A stretch of DNA of 64,000 bases from a bacterium (GTDB lineage: Bacteria; Hydrothermota; Tepidihabitantia; SM23-42; JAOAFX01). Positions 17,509-26,352 of this stretch are shown here, piece after piece. Every line of letters starts with the position of its first letter. Positions within the stretch are counted from its first letter, which is position 1. Both the position numbers and the translations under genes were made by a program. The DNA is taken from NCBI GenBank assembly GCA_036382775.1, contig DASVHD010000006.1, positions 1 to 64,000 of the forward strand. Reading direction: 5' to 3'. The notes under the pieces are model-generated. The model had not been told where the DNA came from and made no database searches. It was given only the letters and a program-made list of their open reading frames with translations.

Positions 17509-18396
17509 ATGGCAAAATTATTGAACGGCAAGGAAACATCCGAAAAGATGCGCAGCGAAATGAAGGTGGAAGTCGCCAGGCTCAAGGAAAAATACAACCT
17601 CACCCCCGGGCTTGCGGTCATCCTGGTAGGTGATCATCCGCCTTCGGTCTCATACGTCAAATCAAAGGAACAGGCATGCGCCGATATCGGGGTGCTCTCC
17701 AAGAAATACAAGTTCGCTGCCGATTATCCCCAAACCGATCTGCTGAAGCTCATCGATGATCTCAACCGCGATCCTTCGGTCCACGGCATACTGGTGCAAG
17801 TCCCTTTGCCCGGTCACGTCGACGAGAAAAAAGTTCTTTACGCCATTGACCCGGCCAAGGATGTCGATGGTTTTCATCCCGTCAATATCGGGAAAATGAT
17901 GATCGGCGGCGACTGTTTTCTGCCCTGCACGCCTTTCGGCATCCAGCAGCTGATGCTGCAGAACGGGATCGACGTTGGCGGTAAACATGTTGTCATCGTG
18001 GGCCGTAGCAATATCGTCGGCAAACCACTGGCGATGATGCTGATCCAGAAAAAAAGGGGAGCGAATGCTACGGTCACAATATGCCACACCGGCACGAAAG
18101 ATCTGGCGCGGCATGTAGGGCAGGCGGATATCCTGGTGCTGGCGGCAGGTAAACCAAACACCGTGACCGCGGACATGATCAGCGATGGCGCCGTCGTTAT
18201 CATCGTCGGCCAAAACTGGATCGAGGACAAGACCAAAAAAAGCGGTTTCCGGGTCATCGGCGACGTGGATTTCGAAGCAGCCAGTCACAAGGCCAGTGCG
18301 ATCACCCCGGTGCTCGGCGGTGTCGGTCCGATGACGATCACCATGCTCATGCACAACACGATCCTGTCGGCAAAACGGCACGCCGGCATAGATTGA
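17509..18396 (+). CDS. folD: Bifunctional methylene-THF dehydrogenase/cyclohydrolase FolD
   Basis: The 295-residue enzyme oxidises 5,10-methylene-THF and hydrolyses methenyl-THF to 10-formyl-THF. Motifs: VGDHPPSVSYVKSKEQAC with the catalytic Lys, HGILVQVPLPGHVD, PCTPFGIQQLM, the VVIVGRSNIVGKPLA Rossmann loop and PVLGGVGPMT. I chose the ATG at 17509, six bases after GAGGAG; the TTG at 17506 is too close to that site. It supplies formyl-THF, which Fmt (encoded at 30.2 kb) uses. Confidence 0.97.
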   Translation: MAKLLNGKETSEKMRSEMKVEVARLKEKYNLTPGLAVILVGDHPPSVSYVKSKEQACADIGVLSKKYKFAADYPQTDLLKLIDDLNRDPSVHGILVQVPLPGHVDEKKVLYAIDPAKDVDGFHPVNIGKMMIGGDCFLPCTPFGIQQLMLQNGIDVGGKHVVIVGRSNIVGKPLAMMLIQKKRGANATVTICHTGTKDLARHVGQADILVLAAGKPNTVTADMISDGAVVIIVGQNWIEDKTKKSGFRVIGDVDFEAASHKASAITPVLGGVGPMTITMLMHNTILSAKRHAGID

Positions 18397-18409
18397 AAAC
18401 TGCGGCGCG

Positions 18410-19444
18410 ATGGGTCCTGGAATCAAGACCATCAGCTACAGCGCGACCCGGAATGAGATAATCGTTCTCGACCAGACCCGGCTTCCCGGCCGCGTATCGT
18501 TCGTCGCATTAAGAACTCCCGAAGATGTCTTCCAGGCCATCCGTAAACTCATGGTCAGGGGAGCGCCTTTGATCGGCGTGGCTGCCGCCTACGGCGTTGT
18601 CCTCGCGGCCAAAAAAGGAAACCTCAGGGAAATCCTGCATGCCGCCGACCTTATAAGATCGGCTCGGCCCACGGCGGTCAATCTGTCCTGGGCCATCGAA
18701 AGGATGAAGACCGCAGCCATGGCATCTCTCAGTCCTGGAAAAAATAGGGGATCGGTCTCCACCATGCTGCTGCAGGAAGCCCGAAACATTGAGAACGAGG
18801 ATAAAACTGCCTGCCGGCGGATCGGCAGATTTGGAGCCCGGTTGATCAAGAACGGTATGAAGGTCATGGTTTACTGTAATGCCGGTGCCCTCGCGACATC
18901 CGGTATTGGCACGGCGCTGGGCGTGCTTTATACTGCGCGGAGGCAGCGCAAACGGTTTTCGGTCTATGCCTGCGAGACCAGGCCGCTGCTCCAGGGCGCC
19001 CGCTTAACGACATGGGAATTGAACCGCGCCGCGATCGAGGCGTTTTGCATCTGCGACAACATGGCGGCAGCATTCATGCCCCAGATCGGCTGTATTCTTG
19101 TCGGCGCTGACCGCGTCGCGGCCAACGGCGACACCGCCAACAAGATCGGGACCCGCGGACTTGCGATCATAGCGAAATACCACCGGGTGCCGATATACGT
19201 CGTCGCGCCGGTTTCGAGCTTCGATCTTCATACTGCTTGCGGCTGCGGCATTCCCATCGAACAGAGACCGGAGGAGGAGATCACGACCATTAATGATGCC
19301 CGGATCACAGCCGCAGGAACTCATATCCGCAACCCAGCGTTCGATATAACGCCCGCTTCGCTCATCACTGCCTTTGTATCGGACCGGGGAATTATATCGC
19401 CGCCTTTTAGAAAGAACATAAAACAGCGTCTGAGCCGCACCTGA
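18410..19444 (+). CDS. mtnA: S-methyl-5-thioribose-1-phosphate isomerase family protein (MtnA/aIF2B-like)
   Basis: The 344-residue protein has the MtnA signature set: VRGAPLIGVAAAYG, the CNAGALAT loop with the catalytic Cys, ETRPLLQGARLT, GADRVAANGDTANKIGT with the catalytic Asp, and NPAFDITP. MtnA isomerises 5-methylthioribose-1-phosphate in methionine salvage; some anaerobes use it in a 5'-deoxynucleoside shunt. No other salvage gene is adjacent, so the exact substrate is not certain. It starts 13 bp after folD and is probably co-transcribed. Confidence 0.93.
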   Translation: MGPGIKTISYSATRNEIIVLDQTRLPGRVSFVALRTPEDVFQAIRKLMVRGAPLIGVAAAYGVVLAAKKGNLREILHAADLIRSARPTAVNLSWAIERMKTAAMASLSPGKNRGSVSTMLLQEARNIENEDKTACRRIGRFGARLIKNGMKVMVYCNAGALATSGIGTALGVLYTARRQRKRFSVYACETRPLLQGARLTTWELNRAAIEAFCICDNMAAAFMPQIGCILVGADRVAANGDTANKIGTRGLAIIAKYHRVPIYVVAPVSSFDLHTACGCGIPIEQRPEEEITTINDARITAAGTHIRNPAFDITPASLITAFVSDRGIISPPFRKNIKQRLSRT

Positions 19445-19450
19445 GATGCC

Positions 19451-20722
19451 ATGCTGATGTTCGCCGCGCTGCTGATCACGTTTATCCCGGATGACAACCT
19501 GCCGCCGCTGCCCGATCCGACGCAGGTCGTGTTCCCCGAACCACCCGTATTCATTGAACCGGAACCCGGCTATTTATGCCTGTTTGGATTGGCTGGCAAC
19601 CGCTATACTGCCGGATGCACAGCCAGTGTGCGTGGTCTTGTAACCAGCATCTCTTTCGACCAGCATGATCTGTGGTCATTGTGCCGGACCGAAGCCGCGG
19701 CGGCGTCATACTCGTCATCGGTCACGCACTTTTACTTCAAGCCGGCAATCCGGTACTTCCGGGAAGCCCTTGTGGACACTACGAGTCTGACCCGGCCGAT
19801 GCTTGATCTGTATCTTATGGCGCCACGGTTCGTGACATATGGAAACATCGCAGCCAGCCGCTGGAAGATCAATGGCAATAACTACAATGAAAACAACGGC
19901 AGGCTGGGCATGGTCTTTGACCGCACCATCTATTTACCATCACTAGACATCGCCATTTGGCAATCCGGCACGACCGTGAAATCAAGCTGGACAGGATCGA
20001 TCAACATCAACCGTCTTCATGCTGGCGTTGAGTCTCCCCTGCCCTATGGTTTTCCGTCGCCGCGCCTGTTCATCGCCTACCGCCAGCCGGCCATGAAACT
20101 GCAGGCTTCAGTTAAGTCCGGGATCGATATTAGATCGCTCAATGATCTATATGAACCGGAGCGCCCTTTTCACCTGCCCTATCCGGTGCCGGACGAAAGC
20201 CTTAGGATACGTGCCGACCTTGAATGTACATTTGATTACATCCAACAACGTATGCAGCTCGGTATGACGTATCGGAACAACAAAACCCGGCTTGTGGTCC
20301 AAGGCGACATGTCCTACAGAACCATTTGTATGATCGAAGAAATCGCTGCCTTTGTCAAAACCGAGAACAAACTGACCGCTGGCATCTTCACTGGCCGGAA
20401 CTTACTGACGGGACGCTATGCGTGGACTTCATTTCCGGTCCTCTACCAGCCGCGATTTGAGCTCAACGATCAGATAGAATTACGCTGCGGACCTGCTTTT
20501 GTGCGTACCGTGGTATCCCTGCTTCTGGCAAGAAGAGGCGTGAACGCGACACTTCCAGACCTGCTTTTGCTTGACCTGCGGCAGTGCGGTTTTACATACC
20601 ATTGGATGACCGTATACGCAGCCGTGGATAACGTAACAGACATAAGTAAAAACCTCTATGATGGTTATGGGTTATCGCCGCGAAGCTATGCCGGCGGTAT
20701 TGATATCAATTTTTGGTTCTAA
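19451..20722 (+). CDS. TonB-receptor-like outer-membrane beta-barrel
   Basis: The 423-residue protein has a short N-terminal hydrophobic segment, a proline-rich stretch at about 14-36, then many amphipathic strand-like segments. The last 25 residues (NVTDISKNLYDGYGLSPRSYAGGIDINFWF) follow the pattern of TonB-dependent receptor C-termini, including the terminal aromatic. No plug domain is seen, so it may be a plugless barrel. It begins 6 bp after mtnA. Its stop overlaps the stop of the convergent phosphatase gene by 4 bp. Confidence 0.6.
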   Translation: MLMFAALLITFIPDDNLPPLPDPTQVVFPEPPVFIEPEPGYLCLFGLAGNRYTAGCTASVRGLVTSISFDQHDLWSLCRTEAAAASYSSSVTHFYFKPAIRYFREALVDTTSLTRPMLDLYLMAPRFVTYGNIAASRWKINGNNYNENNGRLGMVFDRTIYLPSLDIAIWQSGTTVKSSWTGSININRLHAGVESPLPYGFPSPRLFIAYRQPAMKLQASVKSGIDIRSLNDLYEPERPFHLPYPVPDESLRIRADLECTFDYIQQRMQLGMTYRNNKTRLVVQGDMSYRTICMIEEIAAFVKTENKLTAGIFTGRNLLTGRYAWTSFPVLYQPRFELNDQIELRCGPAFVRTVVSLLLARRGVNATLPDLLLLDLRQCGFTYHWMTVYAAVDNVTDISKNLYDGYGLSPRSYAGGIDINFWF

Positions 20723-21519
20723 GACCTTAACACGCGCATCATTTGCCGGTGGATCAGTCCGTTCGTTCCCAGTACTTCATTTCCATAGATATTGAAGGAC
20801 CGGCCTTTGAAATCGGAGATGTGGCCGCCCGATTCCCTCAGGATCAGGCTGCCGGCGGCCTGGTCCCATGGTGACAACTTAAGCTCCCAATACCCATCGA
20901 ACCTTCCGCAGGCCGTATAACAGAGGTCCAGGGCAGCCGAACCCAACCGGCGCACGGCCTGGGCTCGGACGGCAAAACGGGCGAAATGGTCCAGGTTATT
21001 GATCCGACTACGCCGCACGTCGTATGGAAAACCGGTCACCAACAGGCTTTGTTCCAGTCGCCGCGTCGACGAGACATGGATCCTTTTGCCGTTCAGATAT
21101 GCACCGCCGTGACGGATCGCCGAAAACAGCTCATTCCTGGTTGGATCGTAAACAATACCGATCACGATCTCACTTTCTATCTCCAGCCCAACCGAAAGTG
21201 CCCAGATCGGCAGGTTATGGGCGAAATTGGTCGTGCCGTCCAAGGGATCGATTACCCACCGGATCGCGGATGAACCTTTAATGTCGATCGCTTCCTCGCT
21301 CAACACGCCGAAACCCGGAAATCGGTGCCTTAACTCTGTGAGCAGCATCGTTTGCGATCTACGGTCGAACTGGGTTACGAGATCGACTTCACTTTTATAA
21401 CGGATCGTCTTTTGTTCGGACGATGCGCGCCGGATCAAATCACCGGTTCGGCGCACAATGAGGCATGCCGCTTCGCGGATCGGACGCAGAGAGCGTCTAT
21501 CGGTCCTGAACCGGGTCAT
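20719..21519 (-). CDS. Inositol monophosphatase family protein
   Basis: The 266-residue protein shows the family's metal sites: SEE at the first motif, DPLDGTTNF at the second and WDQAAGSLIL at the third. It hydrolyses inositol-1-phosphate or a related sugar phosphate with Mg2+. SuhB-type members also bind rRNA antitermination complexes, but this cannot be told from sequence alone. Its 5' end overlaps the 3' end of the upstream TPR gene by 23 bp, so it may be the last gene of the signalling operon. Confidence 0.93.
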   Translation of the reverse strand: MTRFRTDRRSLRPIREAACLIVRRTGDLIRRASSEQKTIRYKSEVDLVTQFDRRSQTMLLTELRHRFPGFGVLSEEAIDIKGSSAIRWVIDPLDGTTNFAHNLPIWALSVGLEIESEIVIGIVYDPTRNELFSAIRHGGAYLNGKRIHVSSTRRLEQSLLVTGFPYDVRRSRINNLDHFARFAVRAQAVRRLGSAALDLCYTACGRFDGYWELKLSPWDQAAGSLILRESGGHISDFKGRSFNIYGNEVLGTNGLIHRQMMRVLRS

Positions 21520-22378
21520 CGCGTTGGTTTTTCTTCAACAGGATCTCCGGTTTTATCAGAGGCCTTATCTTATCCGCTTCCTCTTTGGCCATCCTGCCGT
21601 ATCTTGAGTTAATATCGATCTTCATACAATTTTCGAAATGCTGGACCGCCTTTTCGAATTCGTACCTTTTCATTTCCGTGCAACCCATATAGTAATGGGC
21701 TTCCTGTAGGTTCGACCCCAGCTTGAGCGCCTGTTCGAAGAAACGGACCGCGTCCGTGTACATGGTCCGCTCATAGTAAACCAACCCCAGGTAAAAATTG
21801 GCGTACAAGGACGCCATTTTGTCCTTTTTCTGCTTGGCGGCCTTGGTCAGGTGTTCGATCGCCTCGCCCCAGATGCCCTTTTTGTAGCATATGTATCCCA
21901 GGTTATTCAGGGCGAAAGCATTTTCCGGATCACCGGTAATGACCTGCTGAAAATACATCATCGCCTGGTCATATTTTTCTTTATTCATCAAAATAAGACC
22001 CATCAAGCCAAGCGCGCGGATATTCTTGGGATCGATCCCGAGGGCTTGCTGCAGGACCTTGCCTGCTTCCTCGTAATCCTCGATGCAGATAAGGTTCCAA
22101 CCTCGGTCCAGCAGCGTCGCCATGTCCAATTCCGCCGATGTGCGTGATTTGACGAACGAATAGAATTTCGCCACATCACCGCTTGCCGACTTGCGGTTCT
22201 TAAACTCGGTGGCGATCTTTTTCAGCTGTTCCTGGCTAGCCGTAAGGCTCTTGATCGCGCTGGCAACATCGATGAAAAGCCTCTTTATCTCCTCACGAAT
22301 AGCATTTTCCTGATCCGGACCGCCGGTTTTGATCAGCTGCTGCAGGGCTTCAATGCGCTTTTTCAGATCATCACTCAT
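21497..22378 (-). CDS. TPR-repeat protein of the chemotaxis-like operon
   Basis: The 293-residue protein has a coiled N-terminal third (KKRIEALQQLIK, SLTASQEQLKKIA) and at least four TPR units between about 90 and 270. No signal peptide or enzyme domain is visible. It overlaps cheB by 8 bp and belongs to the same transcript. A scaffold role in the signalling complex is likely but inferred. Confidence 0.85.
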   Translation of the reverse strand: MSDDLKKRIEALQQLIKTGGPDQENAIREEIKRLFIDVASAIKSLTASQEQLKKIATEFKNRKSASGDVAKFYSFVKSRTSAELDMATLLDRGWNLICIEDYEEAGKVLQQALGIDPKNIRALGLMGLILMNKEKYDQAMMYFQQVITGDPENAFALNNLGYICYKKGIWGEAIEHLTKAAKQKKDKMASLYANFYLGLVYYERTMYTDAVRFFEQALKLGSNLQEAHYYMGCTEMKRYEFEKAVQHFENCMKIDINSRYGRMAKEEADKIRPLIKPEILLKKNQRDDPVQDR

Positions 22379-23387
22379 GATGGATCAGCTCCATGATCTT
22401 TTTAGGAATCAACTCCAGTGGCAGGATGAAATCAACCGTTCCCTGGTCGATCGCGGCTTGAGGCATGCTCTGGATCGCAGCCTGACGCGGGTCCTGAACG
22501 ATCGTGATGCCGCCCTGATCTTTGATCTTTTTCAGCCCGGCGGCGCCATCGTGACCCATACCCGTGAGTACGATGCCGATCGCGCGTTTACCAAGAACGG
22601 CGGCCATAGAATCAAAAAGAATGTCGGCCGAAGGTTTGACGCCATGAATCGTCGGTTCATCGGTAAGCTGCACCGATTCCCCGTCGCGCGTAATCCTGAG
22701 ATGCATGCCGCCTGGCGCGACCAGCACCTCATCGGGCAGCAAGGCATCTCCGCTGCTGGCTTCTTTGACCACAAAACTCGCCCGTTCGTTGAGGTGCGCG
22801 GCTAGCGTGGCGGTGAAAAATTTCGGCATGTGTTGAACAATAAGGATCCTCAGGCCGCTCTTCTCCGGTAATGACGGGATCAGATAATTCAAAGCACGCA
22901 CGCCACCCGTTGACGCTGCCACGCCAACGATGTATCGGCTCTGTTTCTCGATGCGGACCACAGCGGCACGGTCGCCGAGAACGGGTACCTTCGCATCCGC
23001 TACGGTCCTGAGTTTCTGGACCAGGATATCGCGGTACTGATAGATGTCGATGGAGATCGGTCCGCTGGGTTTGGTGAAAAAATCGACCGCGCCCATAGCC
23101 AGCGACCTGATTGTCAATTCCGCTCCCTCCTTGGTGTGCGCGGACAGCATAAGGATGGGCACGGAATAGGACTGCATGATCTTCGTCAGCAAAACCAGCC
23201 CGTTTTCACCCGGTAACTCGTAGTCCAGCGTCACAATATCCGGTTTCGTTTTTATGAATTTTGCCCAGCCCTCGGTAACGTCGCGAGCGTAACCGCATAC
23301 TTCAAAATCATCACATGTGTTTATGATGTCACCGATCACGCGCTGCATCAAGATCGAATCCTCGACGATGAGAACCTTCTTCTTCAT
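22371..23387 (-). CDS. cheB: Chemotaxis protein-glutamate methylesterase CheB
   Basis: The 338-residue protein has a receiver domain (VEDSILMQRV, phospho-acceptor Asp55 in LDYELPGENG) and a C-terminal methylesterase/deamidase domain. The catalytic triad region is visible: GVAASTGGVRALNYL (Ser), VQHMPKFFTATLA (His) and TGMGHDGAAGL (Asp). CheB removes methyl groups from chemoreceptors in response to CheA phosphorylation. No CheA or receptor gene is in the window. It is separated from cheD by an 88-bp gap with small repeats. Confidence 0.95.
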   Translation of the reverse strand: MKKKVLIVEDSILMQRVIGDIINTCDDFEVCGYARDVTEGWAKFIKTKPDIVTLDYELPGENGLVLLTKIMQSYSVPILMLSAHTKEGAELTIRSLAMGAVDFFTKPSGPISIDIYQYRDILVQKLRTVADAKVPVLGDRAAVVRIEKQSRYIVGVAASTGGVRALNYLIPSLPEKSGLRILIVQHMPKFFTATLAAHLNERASFVVKEASSGDALLPDEVLVAPGGMHLRITRDGESVQLTDEPTIHGVKPSADILFDSMAAVLGKRAIGIVLTGMGHDGAAGLKKIKDQGGITIVQDPRQAAIQSMPQAAIDQGTVDFILPLELIPKKIMELIHHE

Positions 23388-23394
23388 AGGCTCC

Positions 23395-23470
23395 GAATGG
23401 TGCGAATGATAGCTAATACTACGAATGAAATATCATTCGGCCTATTCGCTGTCATTCGTCCGTATTCGTG
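23395..23470. repeat. Cluster of GAAT(G)/ATTCG words with hairpin between cheB and cheD
   Basis: The short gap contains repeated CGAAT/ATTCG words and a perfect stem CGAATGA (23422-23428) / TCATTCG (23433-23439) with a 4-nt loop. It looks like an inserted small palindromic repeat inside an operon. Confidence 0.45.
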
Positions 23471-23475
23471 TTTTT

Positions 23476-23961
23476 TCATAAGACCTTTTCCCCATGCCGG
23501 TACGATTTCACGGTCACGGTCCCAGTCCCGATATTGAACAGAACTGTCCTCCCCCAGCTGCCCAGAACATCTTCCGCGACGATCGGGATATTAGCTTTCT
23601 TGAGCTCATCGCGCGTCTCATTAACGTTCCGCTTTCCGATCGCTTGTTTTAGGAAATTCTCGAACATGGTCGCACCGCCCACGATCTTCGCAACCGCTTC
23701 ACTGGCACTAACGCCGAACCGGCCGAATCCCCTGATTAATTCCATTACCGCTCCCCGCGGATATTTCCAGCTGTGATCATTGCCAGCCGGCAACAATACG
23801 TGTGCCAGGCCTCCCACGCGCTTTTGTTCATTGTAAAGGATGATCACGACGCACGATCCCACGCCGTACGCGGTCAGGACGATATCCCCCTGTTCGACCT
23901 TCACGTCTCCGATCCCTACCCTCTTCTCAATCATGGCTGTCAATGTTCTTTTTGTAGACAT
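23476..23961 (-). CDS. cheD: Chemoreceptor glutamine deamidase CheD
   Basis: The 161-residue protein carries the CheD catalytic residues: Cys in YGVGSCVVIILY and His in GGLAHVLLP. The C-terminal WGRTVLFNIGTGTV block also matches. CheD deamidates receptor glutamines and, in many bacteria, binds CheC. It overlaps cheR by 35 bp. Confidence 0.94.
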   Translation of the reverse strand: MSTKRTLTAMIEKRVGIGDVKVEQGDIVLTAYGVGSCVVIILYNEQKRVGGLAHVLLPAGNDHSWKYPRGAVMELIRGFGRFGVSASEAVAKIVGGATMFENFLKQAIGKRNVNETRDELKKANIPIVAEDVLGSWGRTVLFNIGTGTVTVKSYRHGEKVL

Positions 23962-24721
23962 GCTCGGAGCGGCTGACCACCGTGAACAGCCGTACTTCGG
24001 GGACGCCTATCAACAGCTCGACTTTGCCGATAACGAGGTAACCGTCCTCCCGTAGCTGGTCATAGAAATTACGCATGACCGCGGACTGACCTTTGCGGTC
24101 AAGATAGATAAGGACGTTCCGACACATGATTATGTCACAGCGCCCGAAATCGGGTTTTTCAAAAAGGTCGAGGTGTTTGAAGTCGACCAGCGACCGCAGC
24201 GATCCGTCGATCGTATAAGATTGTTTCTCCTCCTGAAAATATTTCCGTCTGATATCGGGAGCCATATACTGGAACGCTGAGACAGAGAATTTCCCAAGCC
24301 TTGCTTTAGCCAGGACACCGTCGTCGATATCAGTACCGTGGATCCTTACGCGGTCCTGCATATGGACCTCGGTAGCAATGATCGCAAGAGAATAGGCTTC
24401 CTCACCCTGCGCGCACCCCGCGCTCCAGAAGGTAAGACCGTGCCGGCCACCGAACTCAGACACGATCAGCTGCCTTACGTATTCAAAGGTCTCGGGATTG
24501 CGGAAAAAATATGAAAGATTGATGGTCAGTGCGTCCTTGAGCAGCGCAAACTCGTTTTCATGGTTGATAAGATAACTGTGATAGTCACTGAATGATTCCA
24601 GCCCCAGTAATCTCATCCGTGCCTTCAGGCGGCGTGCCAGTGGTCGTTCTTTGTAGCTTTGAAGATGAAATGCGGTTTTTTTCTCAATAAATTTTATGAG
24701 CGCGTAGAAACTGTCTTCCAC
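23927..24721 (-). CDS. cheR: Chemotaxis protein methyltransferase CheR
   Basis: CheR methylates receptor glutamates with S-adenosylmethionine. The N-terminal helical domain (ERPLARRLKARMRLLGLESFSDY) and the SAM-binding domain (FWSAGCAQGEEAYSLAI, HGTDIDDGVLAKARLG, CDIIMCRNVLIYLD) are complete. The start is uncertain. The frame is open upstream to 24826, inside the preceding gene, but the family's homology begins at the GTG at 24721, which gives 264 residues, a normal length. No clear ribosome site marks it. Confidence 0.93.
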   Translation of the reverse strand: MEDSFYALIKFIEKKTAFHLQSYKERPLARRLKARMRLLGLESFSDYHSYLINHENEFALLKDALTINLSYFFRNPETFEYVRQLIVSEFGGRHGLTFWSAGCAQGEEAYSLAIIATEVHMQDRVRIHGTDIDDGVLAKARLGKFSVSAFQYMAPDIRRKYFQEEKQSYTIDGSLRSLVDFKHLDLFEKPDFGRCDIIMCRNVLIYLDRKGQSAVMRNFYDQLREDGYLVIGKVELLIGVPEVRLFTVVSRSEHVYKKNIDSHD

Positions 24722-24729
24722 CGTTGGGA

Positions 24730-26328
24730 TTAATTGCCCCCGGCCGTTTCTCGGGATTTTTTCAATATCTCGATGTTTTTTTGGATCACCGGCTGCTGAG
24801 GATTCAGATGCTGAGCCTGTTCCCATAAGCTGAGCGCTGAATCAGCATCGCCCTGTCGGAGAGCAATATTGCCCATTTTGAATAAGGCGTCCCAATCCCG
24901 TTTATCCGCGGGGATCCGCTCGTATAATTCCCGTGCCGCGCCGAGGATCTGCGCTTCATAATAGAAATCCGCCAGGTTCCGGACCAATTGAACGGCATCG
25001 GGATTTTCCTCCAGTGCCTGACGGTAAAGTTTTTCCGCTTCTTCCGGCTTGGCCATCGCCTCCAGGAACACGGCAAGGTTGTTCTTGAACGCTGCCGTGC
25101 GCGGGAATTTATCGATCGCCTCATGCAGCAGTATGGCCGCTTTCGGCATGTCATGCTGCTTCGCGCGGGTCAGGGATAGATAAATATACGGTGTTATATA
25201 TTCCGGCGCTTTTTCCAGCACTTGCATAAATACCTGTTCTGCCTGCGCATAATTGCCTTTTCCGTAGTACGCGATGCCCAGGTTGCAGTTGACCTTGTTA
25301 TTAGCGACCGCCATTTCCCTGGCCGCGCTCAGATGCGCGATCGCTTCGTCATAGAGCGCCAGCTTGCAGCAAACATAACCGAGGTTATTAAGGATCGACG
25401 GACGTTTATCGATCGCTACGGCTTTTTCCAGCAGATCCTTTGCTTGATCATAGTTGACCCGCCGGGCTTCAATTAGTCCGCGGTACAGCAGCGCTTCGGC
25501 GTTGGCCGGATCGATCTCCAGAATTTTATTGAACTCACGTTCGGCCTCGTCGTACATCTCCGTCTTGAAGAACGCAAATCCAAGGTTTTTGAACTCGGCG
25601 ATGTCACCGGTGGTCTTCTGAGCGGTCAAAGGTTTTTCGGGCTTCTCCAGCAGGCCAGCCGAGATCAAACCATAGATCGTGCGGCAGGTCTCAAAGAAAT
25701 CGTATTCGGACAGCTTCAAGATCTCATCTATGTTCCTCGCGCCGTTGATGAGCTGGACTATTTTCTGCTCCTGCTCGGTTAACGGAACCACGCTGCAGTC
25801 ACCCTTTGAAACCAGCACCGTTTCGAACGGCGGCAGTTTGTTCTCGATCTTTCGCCACTCGTCGATCCGCCGTGCCCCCTCGAGCAAAACACCCTGGGGC
25901 GATAATTCAACGGTGAATTCCTCTTCGCCCGGCAGCAGGTCGGCTTCAAAGTTGAAATAACCCGTGTCCCAGGTCAGCATGGTGAAAATGGTTTCAATGA
26001 TCTGTTCCTTGAGCTCTTCTTCCAGAATGGTGGTCGTGATGATACCGGTTTCGACGAGCACTTCACCGATCCTCTTTTTTCTTTCTTTCTGAAGTACCAG
26101 CGCTTTTTCGAGCTCCGCTGAGGTTATTTTCTGTTTCGCTACCAATATATCCCCGATGCGATCCTTGCGGTTCAACAGGGTGGCGAATATTACCTTGCCG
26201 TTCTTGATGAAGATGTTGCCGAAATTCCTTCCATCGGTAACCGACAAACACCCGGCTTTCTGCGAATAGCCGAGCAGCTGGATCACATCGGGTAGAGACG
26301 CTTCAGACAGGGAACCTTTGATCGCCAT
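24730..26328 (-). CDS. DUF4388 (PATAN-like) and TPR protein
   Basis: The 532-residue protein opens with a DUF4388 domain (IKGSLSEASLPDVIQLLGYSQKAGCLSV...GKVIFA), continues with a GspE-N/PATAN-like helical part (RIGDILVAKQKITSAELEKAL, RIGEVLVETGIIT) and ends with about eight TPR repeats (from roughly 240). DUF4388 proteins often accompany roadblock/MglA and response regulator genes in motility or polarity systems (family knowledge). Here it lies between the DnaA-like ATPase and cheR. Confidence 0.85.
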   Translation of the reverse strand: MAIKGSLSEASLPDVIQLLGYSQKAGCLSVTDGRNFGNIFIKNGKVIFATLLNRKDRIGDILVAKQKITSAELEKALVLQKERKKRIGEVLVETGIITTTILEEELKEQIIETIFTMLTWDTGYFNFEADLLPGEEEFTVELSPQGVLLEGARRIDEWRKIENKLPPFETVLVSKGDCSVVPLTEQEQKIVQLINGARNIDEILKLSEYDFFETCRTIYGLISAGLLEKPEKPLTAQKTTGDIAEFKNLGFAFFKTEMYDEAEREFNKILEIDPANAEALLYRGLIEARRVNYDQAKDLLEKAVAIDKRPSILNNLGYVCCKLALYDEAIAHLSAAREMAVANNKVNCNLGIAYYGKGNYAQAEQVFMQVLEKAPEYITPYIYLSLTRAKQHDMPKAAILLHEAIDKFPRTAAFKNNLAVFLEAMAKPEEAEKLYRQALEENPDAVQLVRNLADFYYEAQILGAARELYERIPADKRDWDALFKMGNIALRQGDADSALSLWEQAQHLNPQQPVIQKNIEILKKSRETAGGN

Positions 26329-26352
26329 TTATTGCCTTTGGTTTTGGTCCTT

